Positions 44,501 to 59,500 of a stretch of DNA of 64,000 nucleotides are shown here, piece by piece. The notes beneath the pieces were generated by a model. It was not told where the DNA came from and made no database searches. It saw nothing but the letters and a program-made list of their open reading frames with translations. How positions within the stretch are numbered: position 1 is the first letter of the stretch; every line of letters starts with the position of its first letter. The translations under genes were made by a program, and so were the position numbers. Source of the stretch: Sarcocystis neurona (Eukaryota; Apicomplexa; Conoidasida; Eucoccidiorida; Sarcocystidae); NCBI GenBank assembly GCA_000727475.1, contig KL647307.1, positions 1,660,222-1,724,221 of the forward strand. Direction: 5' to 3'.

Positions 44501-47500
44501 TAACTGTCATTCTCTCTCTCTCTACATATATATATATATATGCCTATATCACTGAGAAGCTGTTACATATAAGCATATATACATATATATATATGTATAT
44601 GTATATATATATGTATATATGTATGTGTATGTCTACATGTAAATTTCTCTCTGTATCTCTGTCTCTCTATATATGTATATATTTGTATGTTTTAAGTTCA
44701 ACTAAAGATCAACATATGTATAGATTTGTTTGCAATTTTGATTTGCGTATGTGCCTATGCGAGAGACAGAAGCAAACTTTGTTTTCCCTCTTTAATTCTT
44801 TTCTGTCCAGCAGCACGTAAGTCGCTGAAGAGGGGCAGCACATGTTCTGGTGGCTCTTCTTTTTCTTTCATAGTTCTTCCCGTGTATCTGCCGATTTTTT
44901 CCTCCTCGTTGACTTTGGAGTGTACGTCCACCACCCCACGTTGGCGAGCAGGTGTACGTACAGTCGCTTCTTGTTGTACACCTCTGCACACACCCGGATC
45001 CAGGGACAGGAATCCACGACGTTTGCTCAGTTGAATCTACAGTTTTATCCCTTTCTCGAAGATACGCTCGTATTACACAAACACAGATATATGTAGACAG
45101 AAGGAGCCATAGTGTGACGTGTCCCTCTTCGCCCCTCTAGTTCCCCCAACAGAAGTCTTCGTAGTACGTACACACCCACCCGTACAGAGACAAACAGGCT
45201 GGGACGCACATAGAAAAATTTCCCCTTCTTCCCCCCCCCACACACACAAATATATGTAAATGGGTGCCACTGGTCATCTCACGTACAACCCTACACATGT
45301 ACATATATATATATATGCATATGTGTATATAAATTTGAATTCACATCTTTGGATAGATAGGCTTACAAGGAATTTGTTCCTCCTTCTCTATACGTATACA
45401 TATCTATGTGTTCGTCTCACGTACAATCCTGTATATATATATATATATACGGGTATATATATATGTGTATATGCGTCTGAATTAACATCTACAGATAGGT
45501 CGGCACAAAAGAAAATTTCTTTTTTTTTCTCTCCTGTATCTCTCTGTCTTTCTATATATATCTGTGGATGACACTGTTTGCCCTACTTACAAACTTTATA
45601 TATATATGAATACATAGACATATTGATTTTGACCAGGTAGAGAAACATGTGTATATTCATATATATATGTGCTTCGATAGTTGCTGTGTGTAAATCTTCA
45701 GAGATGTATATATACACACACGTATATCTTTATATCGGTCTCTCTCAACGTCCATCTGCTTTTTCTGTCTGTATTCCCTAAGCAAGTCAGGTGTATATAT
45801 AAATAGATATATACGTATGTGTACACATACATATATATATATATGAATAGAGATACGTACACATTGGTAGCAATGCTTGGTGACATACATGTACGTGTAC
45901 TTGTGTGCATGCATTTATATACATAAGGTCGTGGGGTATAGATCAGACTCGCGCATGCATATAGAAATACTCCTACTCCAAATCTCCGTCCATATATATA
46001 TACCTATATGAACATTTCTCTCTCTATTCAAGTGTAGTCGATATATATATATATGAATACATATAAATATGACTGCTTCGTCTTCCCTCTCTCTGTCCTT
46101 ATGTCCCTGTTTATGAGGACGAAAAGATATGCGTATATAGGTATATACATTTGCTCTCTCTCATATATATATGTATACATTTGCTTTGCCGTCTACGTAT
46201 AGGTATATACATTTGCTATTTTGTATCTATTTAACTCCATACGTCTGCTCTCTCGTATACTTATATATATACATTCATATAGGTATACAATTTCTTTTCC
46301 ATATATATATATATGTATAGGTATGTACTTTCGCTCTCTCGTGTCTACATGCGTATATACGTTTGCTTTCGTATGTATATATATACACATACGCGTATGA
46401 ATTTGCTGTCCCATATACATATATATATATATGTATGTATATGTGTGCACATTTGCTTACCCATATATATATAGCATATATATGCTCCCTCGTGTATATA
46501 CATGGGTATATACACTTGTTTTCTCGTCTCTAAACATAGGTATGTGTATTTGCCCTGTTTCGTATAGATAGTAATACGACTGCCTGCTGGCTTCGCAAAT
46601 GTTTGTATATATATGTGTATTTACACAAAGCGCAGGCCAACGTCTCTCTCTCTGGTGTCTATGCGTCTTTTTTTCTATGACCGTATCAAAAACCTGTCCA
46701 TATAAACCGTCACCTCTCCACGCAAACAAGTCAGCGCATGCATACACATATATATATGTGTATGTCTATACATGTATATGTATGGATGTCTCTTCACAGT
46801 TCGTTTGTTCGACCAACCTAGCACTTTAAGACGCATACACATGTATATATTTCTCTTTTGTGAGACCAATTAACGGTAGAGATGCGTCTGTGTGCATGCA
46901 CGTGTGTCTCTTGTTTGAGAAGAGTGAAGTTGTTAACGACGTGTATATTTGTTTGTGTGTGTTTGTGTAGATATACTTCTGGATGAAAGGGTTTCTACTT
47001 CCGTGTCTCGTGGCCCTCTTTTCCCCGCTTTCTTTGTTGCCCAGGATGTTCTGCGTGTGTCTCGCCCCGTGTGCTTCGTTTGTCTTTGCTGCTGCTGCTG
47101 CTGCTGCTGCGTCTTCTTCTCGTCTTCCTCCTCCTCCTGCGCGGCGTCTCGCCGTCTCCGTCTCGCTCGGGCCCTCGTCTGCGTTGCTGCACGTCCACAC
47201 CACGGCGTCGTCACGCTGCCCTGCCCCCCTCGCGCCGGGGCGCCCCTCCACATACGCCGCCCGCGCATTTTTGTCTTCGCTTCGCCCTCTGTCTCTCTTT
47301 TTGCTGCCCCCCCCCTTCCTTCGGCCAGGTGGTCGACGCGATGGACTACGCCTGCTACGCGTACGACGTCGGCCACGTCGTCCTCGACAATCTGCAGTTC
47401 ATGTTGAGCGGCCAGGGCAGAGGCTCGCACGAAGTCTGGGAGCTGCAGAATGCTGCAATAGAGAAGTTCCGTTCGTTTTCCACGACGAAGAATGTGCATA

Positions 47501-50500
47501 TATCCATCGTCGTCCACCCACGGAAGGAGGTGAGAAACGCAGATCTCCCCTACAATCCTTCTGTCTGCCGCACGGGGGGGCCCGCATGCAGTCGCCTCCC
47601 TGCATCCGACGGCCTCCGCTGCAGCTGGTGAAAGCAAAGAGGCCTTCCTCTCTTCCGCCGGAGCGGCAGCCGTCTCTCTCCGAAGGAGAAAATTGGTGCG
47701 GTCTTTTTTGTGGCCCGTCTCTTATACGTACGTAGGGGTGCACAAATGTTGCTGTCTCCCGCTCGCCCCCCTCCGCCGTCTCTGTGTCGTCTCTGCACGT
47801 GCCGCACTGTCTCGTTTTCTTCCTTTCCCTGCGCCTGATGTAGGGCCTTCAGAGATAGACAGAAAGATCAGACATATATATATGTATGTGTATACATACA
47901 TGCGTGTAATAATATATATATATATGCATCGATATATTTCGGTCTCGTTTTCTTCCTTTCCCTGTGCCTGGTGTGGGGCCTATCTGCCCAAATCTTTGCG
48001 TGCCGTGTCCCTGGCCCCCGAGGAAGAGCAGAATATCTCTGCTCTGCTCTGCTGGAGAGATATTCTCCCACTCACACAACCTCTCTATCTTTCGTACACA
48101 CCCCTGCCGCAAGACGTATATATGTGTTCATCCGTCCTCCCTGTACATATATATATATATATGTGAATATTTGTAGCTGTATGTGTTGTGTGGAAACGTG
48201 TGTGGGCCCCAAGATACGCGTATTATATGATAGTTCCTGAACTTCCACATATGTATATAGAGGGAAGTCCTTTGCGGAACACCTCGAGGTATACATGTGT
48301 ATGATTTCCTGTGCACATATCTATCTCTCTCTATATATACGTATATATGTTGCCAGACCCACGCATCTATATAACTATAAAACGCATGCAAATATACCCA
48401 CATATATATATCCATTCTTATTGTTTACATGTGTGGGTCCATATGTATGTTGTAATGTACGCTAGCGCATATACATACATATGTATAGATAGGTAGATAG
48501 GCACACAGGTAGATAGATGCGTTCCTCACAGAATCTCTCTAAATATATATATATATTATTACACGCATGTGTATACACACATACATATGTATATGTATCT
48601 GAACGTTCTGTCTATCTCTGAAGACACCAGATACATAACACGTGTATACGTCCCCCGGCGAGACATTCCTTCTGCGTATGTGTGTGTATATATGAGAAAC
48701 TTCGCTGCTTTTATATGATATGCGAGAGTCTTGCTGCTGCTGCATTGCCTCCTGGGGACGGCGTTGGTGCCGCGCTGTTTCTTCGAAGCTGCCGGCGCCG
48801 TCTGCTGCGGTCGCGGGTCGCTGTCGAGAGAAATCCGGAGAGAGAAGCTTTCTGCAAACAGCAAACGAAGTTTTTGCTGCTGCCCTCGAAAGCAGATTCC
48901 TCGATATATATATATATATATGTATGTATATGCCTGGCGCAGCAGCGGAGACAGGGACGCGCGTGCAGAGACATTTTTGAGGAGTACGTTGGGCTGGGGA
49001 GGTGACTTTCTGGTGGAGGCGTGGAAAGAGATACGCCCTTGGGACACACATGCGCTTTTTTTGCATACACGAAGACGACGTTTCCACAGAGATAATATCT
49101 ACCGACTTTTCTTCCTCTTCTTCTCAACATTCCTCCATATATTCAGAATTGATCTACAGAAGACGTAGATCTACATATATATATATGTATATATGGATGG
49201 ATAAACAGATCTGTATGTATATATATAAGTATATATATATATGTGTACATACATGTACATATATACATGGATAGATTGATAGACAGATCTATATGTGTAT
49301 ATAAGCATGTATATACATACATGTGTATATATATATGTGTATATATATATGTATATACGAATATATATATATAAGTATTTATATATATACATGTATATGT
49401 ATATACACGTATGTATATATATATATATCGTCGTGTTTCTGGGGAGGACTGCTGCTGCTGGTGCGTTTCGCGGTGTTTTGCAATTAGCCCGTAGTCTGCA
49501 ACGCCGCTGTCTCGTCGACAATTTTTTGTTCTTTTCCGTCGCTTAGGAGAGTGGAGCGTTTCCTCTCCACCCAACTTCTTTTTTCTTCAGACAGACAGAG
49601 ACACAGAGACAGAAAGACCGAAACACGAAGACAGAAAAAGAGTCAAAGAGCCGCCTCCTGACGCGCGCGAGAGCTCCCCATGCAGCAGCAGCAGCAGCAC
49701 AGAGCCGCGGTGCCACTCCCGGCGCTACAAACCCGTGTGTTTCTCCCTCTTCTTTAAATCGTTTCACACACACGTACATATATATATTTGCGTACAATTA
49801 TATATACATATGCATATACATATGTGTACATATTGATGTATGTATGTCTATCTATCTATGTGTCTATCTAGCTCTTTCTATCTCTCCGTCTCTCTCTCTA
49901 TATGTATATCTGGGTGACTATATGTGTATCTATATATATCTACACATATATATTTACATTTATTGTGGTACAGATATACACCTACGTCTATACACGTACA
50001 TGTATATACATGAATGTGCTTTCTTTTCTCGTTTCTCCTCTTTCTCTCTGTCTTCTCCAAGGCCCTCTGGCAAGCGTGTGTATATGTGTGGACATTTGCA
50101 TGCAAATGGTTTTCTTTGACTTTGCCCGAATGTCCTTCGTATCTCTTTGCTTCTCTTTCCAGCCGTTTTTCTCCCCTTTTCCTCCCTCCGCATCTCCGAC
50201 GATATCATGGCTTCCCTATTCATCTCCCTACTTATTTGCATATCTACGTTTGTTCCCCTGCTGGCTTCCTTTCTCTTTCTCTCTATCTATATCAACTAAT
50301 CTCTATATCTACATCAACCAGTATATATATATATATGTACCCAGATCAAGCAATCTATATATACATATAGGTCTATTTCAAGCTGTGCATATATATCTAT
50401 ATCAACCACTCCATATATATATATATATCTGTATCGACCAGTGTATATATATCTATATCACCTAGCCTATATGTGTATATATATATTTGTGTATCAATCA

Positions 50501-53500
50501 ATATATATTTCTATATATATTTATGTATACTTCTACCAGCCAAAGTATATATATCTATATCAATCAACCTATACATATATATATATATACATATATGTAT
50601 CAACATGTATATCGATCAATCTATACATACATATATATATATATATAGATGTATCAACATGTATATGCGTATATATCTCTAAATCTATCTATACATATAC
50701 ACGTATATATATATATATGTCTACCGGTATATATATATATATATGAACCAGTCTCTACGTACATGTATATCTATATGAAACGGTGTGTGTGTACCTGTAT
50801 CAACGCATATATATATATATATATATATTCATGTATAGCTCTATGAACCAGTGCATATACGTCTGTGTCATCCACTGTCTCTCTGTATCTCCCCTATATC
50901 AACCGATGTATCAATATATGTACGTGTATGTGTCAACCTCTTTACGTATCTCCGTTTCTCTCTTTCTTTGTGTGACCGCGCGTGGAAGACACCTGCGTCC
51001 ACACGACAACGTTTTCGCCAAAAAACAGAGAAATAGAGAGAAAAAGAGGAAGACATTCTGAGACAAAAATGGGTGGTGAAGGAGGTGGTGATGTTGCCTG
51101 CAGGAGGACGGCGTGCCTCTCGGAATCTCAAGCGTCTTCGGGTCGGTGAAGTCCACGCAGGAAGCAGATAACGTCATTATTCTTCAGCGAGCACCTGCGT
51201 CTCTGCGAGGGGGAGGGGGGGGATGGGCACCGTCGGTGTTCGCGCCGTTAAACAGCAGCAGCAGCCCTGCCCCAAGCGCCGCCTTCTTCTCTTCTTCTTC
51301 TTCCGACCCTTTCGCCTGCTACTACGGCCTGGGGGAAGGGGAGGGGACAGCTTCCTCGCGGTGTCTCCGCAGCAGCAGCAGCAACGACAGCTGCCGCAGC
51401 CGCAGCGAGAAAGAAGAAGAAGAGGCAATGGCGGAGGTCGGGAGGCTGCTGCCAGGGTCGGCTGCTGCAGTCTGCCCAGGGGCAGCACGGGAAGGAAGCG
51501 GCGGCGTCTCGTCTCTGCGAAGACGACCAGGAGAAAGGCGGGCAACAGACGAAGACAGGGGAGACGGGGACCGAAGAAGAGGCGGAGGAGGCCGAAGAGA
51601 AGCGAAAGAAGAGGAAATGCGCCGAGGATGGGGGCCCACCGCCGAGCCGCAGCGCCTCTGCTGCAGCAGACTCGAAATTCGCAAAAATCGGTTTTCTGGA
51701 GAAGTTGGGGCCATCCCCTACGTCTTCGATAAACGAAGCCTCACCATACGAGTACCAAGCCGGCCACTTCTTCTTCTTTTCTGCTACTTTCGAGACCAAA
51801 TTCCCAGCGCCCTTCCTCTCTCATGAAAGCTACACAGAAATCACGCCCCCACCTATACATATATATGAGGACTGATCTACCTGGCTATCTATCCATCTCT
51901 CTCTACCTATTTCTCTGTCTTTCTCTCTGTCTGCCTCTCGTATCTATCTATCTCACTATCTCCCTCTATATGTATGTCTGGCAGGGGCCTACGCACATAT
52001 ATATATATATATATATTATATGTCTCTCTCTCTATATATACGTACACGATATTTGCCTATCCACCTCTTGGTACATATTTATGCCTTTCTCTCTCTCTTT
52101 ACATGTGTACGTTTGTATCAGGGCGCCACCCACGTACGTAAACATGAGGAATCTACCCGTGTGTCTTGTATATCTTTCTCTGTTTCTTTCTACGCAGATA
52201 TATTTATATACGCGAGGGGATTACGCCCCTACCATTACATATATATATTGGGATCGCAAATCTTTACATGTCCTCCATTTATATATATATATATACGGGT
52301 GGGATACATATCGTTAGCTGGACGCCACTTGTATACATCGGTGGGATGCATACCTCCACATACCTATATACACACGTGCGTTATTGATCTGTCTATCTGT
52401 TGATATGTATGTATCTGTCTATGTCTCTATTTCTGTATCTATATCTGTCTATCTATCTATACCTATATATCTATATCTATCTACCTACGCCTCTATCTAT
52501 GTATCTATCTATATATCTGTCTACCTATATATCTATCTATGTGTCTAGCTATATATCTATATCTCTCTATCTATGTATCTATCTGTGTATCTATGTATAC
52601 ATCTATATTTATCTATCTATATCTATATCTGCATCTATCTACCTATGTGTCTCTATCTATGTATCTATCTATATGTCTATATCTGTCTCTCTATCTATAC
52701 CTATATCTGTATTTACATCTATCTACCTATCTATATCTGTCTATCTACTTCTACATGTCTACCTACATCTATCTATGTCTATGTGTACATATGTGTCTAT
52801 CTTCGCTTTAATCTATGTATATCTATCTATCTATGTCTACAATATATATATGAGGAATCCAGGTACGTTCGTGGATTTGAGGAATCCATCTGTATATATA
52901 TGTATATATATGTGTACGTATATGTAGGTGGGATACCGGCGTTGTTGCTGAGTAGTAGAGAAGAAGAGGGGGGGAAGGCAATGCAGCAATTGCATGTGCG
53001 TGTTTTCTGCAGAGAAGTAGTTGCTGTAGAGAAAGAAGGAAGAAGTGTCCCGCCTCTGTCTCTTTGTTGTCTCCCCGTCTCCGTGTCTCCCTGTCCCCCT
53101 GTCTGCGTGTCTCTGTCTCTGTCTCTTCCCGTCTCTCTGTCTCCCCGTCTCCGTGTCTCCCTGTCTCTGTCTCCCTGTCTCTTCGAATATTTCTTCACTT
53201 CCCTGTCTCGTCTCCCTGTCTCGATCACGTCTTTTCTCTTCTACTTTTCCTTCTTCTTCCGGTTTTTGTGTCTCTTCTTGGCGCCTTTCCCGTCTCTTCT
53301 TGTCCTTTTCCCCTGTCCTTCTCCCTCTGCCTCATATCTGCGTCTTCTTTATGAGTACTTCTCCCACTTTTGGTCAGCGTCCCTTCTTCTGTCCACGTCC
53401 TCTCGCGGTGACACTCGCTTATTCCTTCCCTCTTACGTTGAATTTCTACGCTCCTCCTTGCTGCTGCCTCTCAAACGGCGACCCTCTTGCTTCCCTTTTC

Positions 53501-56500
53501 TCCCTTTTTGTCTTCTTCGAAGGAGGTCTACGGCTCGTCTCCCCACCCCGCAGCAGCAGACGACCGACCTTCAACGTGGGCAAAGCAAGCTGCGGAGGAG
53601 GAGAAGAAAAGTCGTACCTTCTCCTCCTCCTTTCCCAGCAGCAGCAGCAACAGCAGCAGCAGCAGGAGTGTGAGACATGAGAGGACTGCTGCCAGCTGCA
53701 GCGCTCTCGGCAGTTTCAAGAAGGAAGAAGAAGAAAGAAGGGAAGAAACGGAGGAAGAGGAGCAGGAGAAAAGCAGCCGCAGGGACAGCGGCGCCGGCAG
53801 TTTCGACAAAACGAGCAACAGCAGCAGCAACAGCAGCAGCAACAGCAGCAGCAACAGCAGCAGCAACAGCAGCAGCAACAGCAGCAGCAAGACGCATGCG
53901 CCGCCTGTTGGGATCACCCAAGGACTTGATCGACTGCAGCGTCCGCCGTCCTCCTCCTCCTCTTCCTTCACGACGAGAACAAGGTATGAGCTTTCTCTGC
54001 TGGCGTGTCTCACAGAAATCTCGTCTCTTCTCTCGACAAGAGATATACACATATATGCACTACATACACATATACATATAGAGAGAGACGTACACAGGAA
54101 CAGTACTTTCTCTCTCTGTATGTATATATATGCGTCTATATGAGAAAGAGAGAGGACATACATTTGTCATTCCTCTCTCTCTGAATGTTTCATAAGTCCA
54201 TATATACCTGGCAACAGCATACTATACGTAAATCATATATATGTATATATGTGTATACAAAGATATATATATAGAGAGAGAGATTCTATTTGGATTCCTC
54301 TCTCTATAAATATATTTGTCACATATCCCATAAATCCATATAAGTGCCAGTCCCAAACTACAAGTATACATATATACATATATATATGTATGTATGGATA
54401 TACAAGTTTCTGCATGCGTATATCGCTATATGAGGAAGATTGTGTAGATAAGTGAGTATGCGTCTGTATAAGGAGTCGCAGCGCTATATAGACGCGTTTC
54501 TTTTTCAGCGACAAAAAAAGAAATGAAAGGACAAGGAAGATGATAGAGGTCACAAGCGTCTCATGGGCAAGAACCTGCTATAAAAACACTGCCTTTCACC
54601 TACGTATGATATCAAGATATATATGCTTGCATGCACACACATCCACTGCCTCAGTCCTACATATATATATATATATATATCCATACATATATATAGATAT
54701 ACATATATCTGTGTACTTATACGGATTAAATCGAGATATGTATACTTTCGTGCACACACTCCCACACTAGCAGTCCTATATGGGTGTATATATATGTATA
54801 TATATATATATGTATATATATGTGTATATATATATATGTACTTGCACGTATTGAATGGTGATATATATGCTTGCACGCAGACACTCCCACGGCTGCAGTC
54901 CTCTCTCTATATGCACGTATATGTATGTATATATATATTTAGCGTGATGTGCAGATGTGTGTATATGGAAATAGAGGGATAGGCGTGGAGAGAAAAGAAG
55001 GAAACGCGGGGCAGCAGCAGCAGAAGTGCGAGGACAGCAAGAGCAGGAGAAGTGCGGAAACAGCAGCGGCAGAAGAAGTACGAAGAACAGCAGCAGCAGG
55101 AGAATGCGCTCAACAGCAGCAGCAGGAGAAATGCGGAAACAGCAGCGGCAGAAGAAGTACGAAGAACAGCAGCAGCAGGAGAATGCGCTCAACAGCAGCA
55201 GCAGGAGAAATGCGAGCAACAGCAGCAGCAGGAGAAATAGGAAGACGGCAGCAGCAGAGGAAGGACGAAACACAACAGCAGCAGATTTGTCAATTATAGC
55301 AGCAGCGGCAGCAGGAACGTTCCTTCCTACAGCAGCATATTTGTACTTGTGAGACGTACTCCTCGCAACAGCTGTAGCTTCTTTGTCTCTGCCGCTGCTG
55401 CGCCACCGCAGCGCATGTCGTCTCCCTGACCACATGCTCGAATTCTTTTTCATCTGCTTTCTGCCTTCTCTTCTCTTCTTCTCTGAACAAAGGAGTAGAA
55501 GGAGTATGTAGCCGTATGTATGTGCTCACGTGTAGACGACTTCTGCAGACCCACCTTGCTGACGAGGAAGAAAGCGCCAGAAACAAAAAGAACTCCTTCC
55601 TGCTGCAGCTCTCCCCAGGTCCTCTTCAGCCCCCCTCTGTGTACACACATCTATCCTCCTACATATCCATACGCGTATGTGTTCCTCTACAGGTATGCCT
55701 GTAGCCGTATCGAAATTCATATCTTCCTCATGTATATTCACATGTGTGTGTGCTGTATAGAGTTCCTACGTATCTGTGTAGATCTGTAGTTGATAGGGTT
55801 ACACAGCGTTGTACAGGTTTATATACATGTGCACATGCAGATCTACATGTATTGCCATATATACGTATACGTGTGTGTGTATGTAGATGTATGGTCAATA
55901 GGTATACGCACCTCTATATATGTGTATCATAACGTTACGCAGGTATATTCGTATATACGTGTATGTTTGTCTGTATACTTTACGTATATCCATGTACTTA
56001 TATATACGTATACATGTGTATATTCGTATATATATCTCCTTACCTGTATGCGAGTATATAGTTTATTTCCACGCATGTGGACATCCTCGTGTACTTCAGC
56101 AACTACACACATGTGTGCATATGCGTGTCCGCATGCACGTGTGTGTGCACCCACGTATATTCCGTATCCATACATACGCAGGTGGATAGAAAAGGAGGGC
56201 ACACTTCCACTTTCTGCATGCAGTTGCTGGGACAGGCGTCCTCTCTGTTTCGACTTCTGCGTCTCCTCGATTTGCTGCCCGTTTCCCGCCCTCTCTGTCT
56301 CCTGAGAAGTCTGCTGCCAGCAGCTCTGAGTGCATGCATGCAAAGCATGCACCGAGGAGATGTCTGCGCGTGTCTCCCCGTCTCGTCTCCTGTCGCTTGG
56401 CCTCCTCCTCTTCCAGCACGCTGACTGCGGACTTCTTCGTGGACGGGGCCTTCCTTGACATATTTGCAGTGGCTCCCCTCCCACGCTTGCTTCTCTGTAT

Positions 56501-59500
56501 CTGCTCAAAGGAAGTTCTTCAGAAGTTTCGTCTCGCACAGGCTTTCCGCTTTTTGCCCGGGCCTTCCTGCTCGCATATGTACACCCCGCCAATCCCCTCT
56601 CCCTCTATTTTTCCCCTTCTTCTCTCTATCCCTGTCTTTTCGCTTTCTCTGTCTCTCACTGCCGTTCTCTCTGTAAGTATATGCGTATATGTATGTGTAT
56701 ATACGGGTATATGGGTGTGTACGTATATATATGTATATATGTGTGTACTGATATAGGTACATGCACATATATGTGTGTATGTATGTATACGTGTATATGT
56801 GTCCAGGCCCCATACATTTGTCGACATATATATGGCTGGATATCTGTCCATGTGTGTACTAATATATACACACATATATATTTTGGACGGCGTCCATATA
56901 TATATATATACGAATCGATGCGTGTACATACGTAGAAGTATTTGGCCAGGCTCTCTGCGCTGCTCATTCCGAATGCGCTGCAGCGTCTCCTGCGCCAGTC
57001 CTTCTGCAGTCCCCACGTCTTCTTCTGTCGGCGTGCTGCCGCCGACTGCCTCGCGCACTTCTGCCGCTGCTGCGCCGGCGCCTTCGCTGTCTTCCTTTCC
57101 TTCTCGTTTTGTTCTTCTTCCTGCTTCTGCTGCTGCACTGCCTCCGACTTCTGCTGCCTCGTCCGCCGCCGCCGCCAGCAGCAGCAGCGCGCTGGAGCAC
57201 CAGCCTCCGCACGCACTCACAGCAGCAGCAGCAGCAAAAGCCGGAAGCGACGCTCCAGCGGCTGCAGAGGGAAAAGAACAAGGAGAAGTGAAGACGAAGG
57301 AAAAGAAGAAAAGTGAGGAGCAGGTTAAAAAGCGGGGAACGAATCACATCAAAGAGGAGGAAACGACACGCACCGCACCGAGACGTGACATCGGTGCCAG
57401 TGCTGCTCTTTCTCCTGCTGCTGCCGCTGGTGTTTCTTCATCTTGTTCTGCTGCTTCTTCCCTGTGTGCCGTTCTCCCGGCTGACAGCGGCCCTGCTGCT
57501 GTTGCCTCTCCTGACTCTGCTGCTGCTGCTGCTTCCCCTGCTGCCGGGGCCAGCGCTCCAGTGTGCTTTACGCTGACGGAAGAAATGCCGATGGGCTTGG
57601 TGCGAGAAGTAGCAGCAGCGCTGCCGCTGGCTGAGCCGCTGAAAATGAGCGGGCGAGGAAGGTCGAAGGCTGCCGTTATTTTGGACCTGCAGGAGCTGCT
57701 GCAGCGCCATCCCGCGCTGCGGAGAATTGCCGCTGCTGTTGCTGCTGACTTCTACCGCAGCAGACAGCGAAAGGAGCGTCTCGCGGCTGCTGGTGCTGCT
57801 ACTGCTGCTGGTTCTGGTTCTCCTTCCTCGCCGCCCTGTCGAAGTAGGGACGGCAGCAGCACGCCTCCGTCGGAACAGCAGCAGACTCTCGAAGAACAGT
57901 CCCAGCAGCAGCAGAGGCAGAGCGCGGGTGTGGGGAGTCCCGGATCTACAAGTGCTGCTGCTGCTGCTGAGCGACGTAGTAGTGTAGGACCTGGCTCGCA
58001 TCTACCAACAGCAGCAACACGAGAAGACGACGCAGGAAGCCTCGACTCAAGAAAAAACAGCAGCAGCAGCAGCTTTCCGCAGAGAAAAAGTTGGATAGAT
58101 GACTACTGCTGGACTCCTGCGGAAGCAGCGCGCTTGGGTTTGCCTCAGCGACAGGAAGAGCAGCCACAAGACTACGAATTTCAGCAGGAAGAGGCAGGGG
58201 AGCAGCAGCAAGTTGTTGTGAACCGTCTGCCTCTCGAAGCCGTCCTGGGGAAGCCCCTGCAGCAGCACGAAGTTCGAGAAACAGAGCTGCTGCTTCGACA
58301 TTTGCATCGATACTGGGCTGGAGAGAGCGACTGCAACAGCAGCAACACCAACACCGACAGCAGCACCAACAGCAGCGGCGCGAAGACCAACGGCAGCAGC
58401 AGCAACAGCAGCAGCGGCAACAGCAGCAGCAAGAGCAGCGGCGAGAAGGCCAACAGCAACAGCAGCGGCAAGGGGAAGAAGATTCACAGTGATAGCAGCG
58501 GGAGGGAGTGCAGCAGTTCAGTTGAAGCAAGTGCTGCAACGCCGACGGCAGCGGAAGATGAGGAGCAACAACGGCAAAGCGCACAAGACGCAGAAAGAGA
58601 CGAAGAAAAAGAAGAGGAAGAGAAAGAAGAAGACGGAGAAGAATTGGTCGTCTTTCAACCAAGTGAAGAAGAGACTCTAGAAGGAGTGCGAGGGGATTAT
58701 GTCTTTGTCAACACTCGTCGAAAAATGAGGCAGCTGAGTCCGTACTTATATCGGCTTCTGCGGGAGGTTCACCTGCCTCACCGTGCTGCAGAAGCAGCAA
58801 CAGCAGAAGCAGCAGCACGGACAGAAGGAGAAGAAGCAGCGGGAACCGAAGCAGCAGCAGCAGGGAAAGAAGAAGCAGCAGCAGGGAAAGAAGAAGCAGC
58901 AGCACGAACAGAAGGAGAAGAAGCAACGGGAACCGAAGCAGCAGCGGCAGGGAAAGAAGAAGCACCAGCAGCAGCAGAAAAAGAAGCAGCAGCAGAAAAA
59001 GAAAGAGGAGCAGCAGGGACACAAGCAGCAGCAGCAACATCGGGACGGAGCAGGTGCGCTTCGTCGTCTTCTTCCGCAGATGCTGCTGCTCATTCGCCTC
59101 CTGCTGCCGAGGGCCCAGCTGCTGCTTCTTTTTTTAAGCAGCCTGAGGCAGCCAGGCCGCGTGCCGCTGGGGCCGCAGAAGCAGCAGGTGCGAGAGGGAA
59201 GCAGCGGGAATGTGGCGAGAAAACGGAAGCCGAAGCAGGTCAGCAAGTGAAGAAGAAGGAGGCACGTCCTACAGCAGCAGCAGCAGAAAAAGAAGAACAG
59301 ATGGAGGAAGCCACAGAAAGACAAACAGCAGGCGACGAAGAAGAAGAAGAGACGGGACGGGGGATCCTGGCTCAATTCGAGGAAGCCGCGGCAGCTGCAG
59401 CAAATGAAGAAGCAGACACAAGTCGAAGAAGAGAAGAAGGGAAGACCAGCGAAGAACTCATCAGTGTTGGAGTGGACGTCGAAACGACTGGCCTCGATCC

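Larger units (their letters stand above)
51752..53522 (+). other. PREX intron 9 with TCTA and GTCTC repeats
   Basis: 1771 bases. TA/TCTC at 51840-52380, TCTA/TCTG tetranucleotide array at 52390-52850, GTCTC-type pyrimidine array at 53050-53230. It ends in a good pyrimidine tract before GAAG at 53522. Confidence 0.5.

Noticed and set aside
43267..44555. Open frames spanning the run of N
   Set aside because: Apparent openness comes from N and TATA repeats, which contain no stops in some frames; no protein meaning.
27930..51760. Mitochondrial Twinkle as the identity of the large gene
   Set aside because: The helicase part alone would fit, but a PolA-type exonuclease follows on the same strand and a primase zinc ribbon precedes it, which fits PREX better; kept as an alternative if transcripts split.
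55549..55618. Small exon [14 protein letters not shown] with good splice sites
   Set aside because: Its phases fit neither the preceding nor the following candidate exon, while those two fit each other directly.
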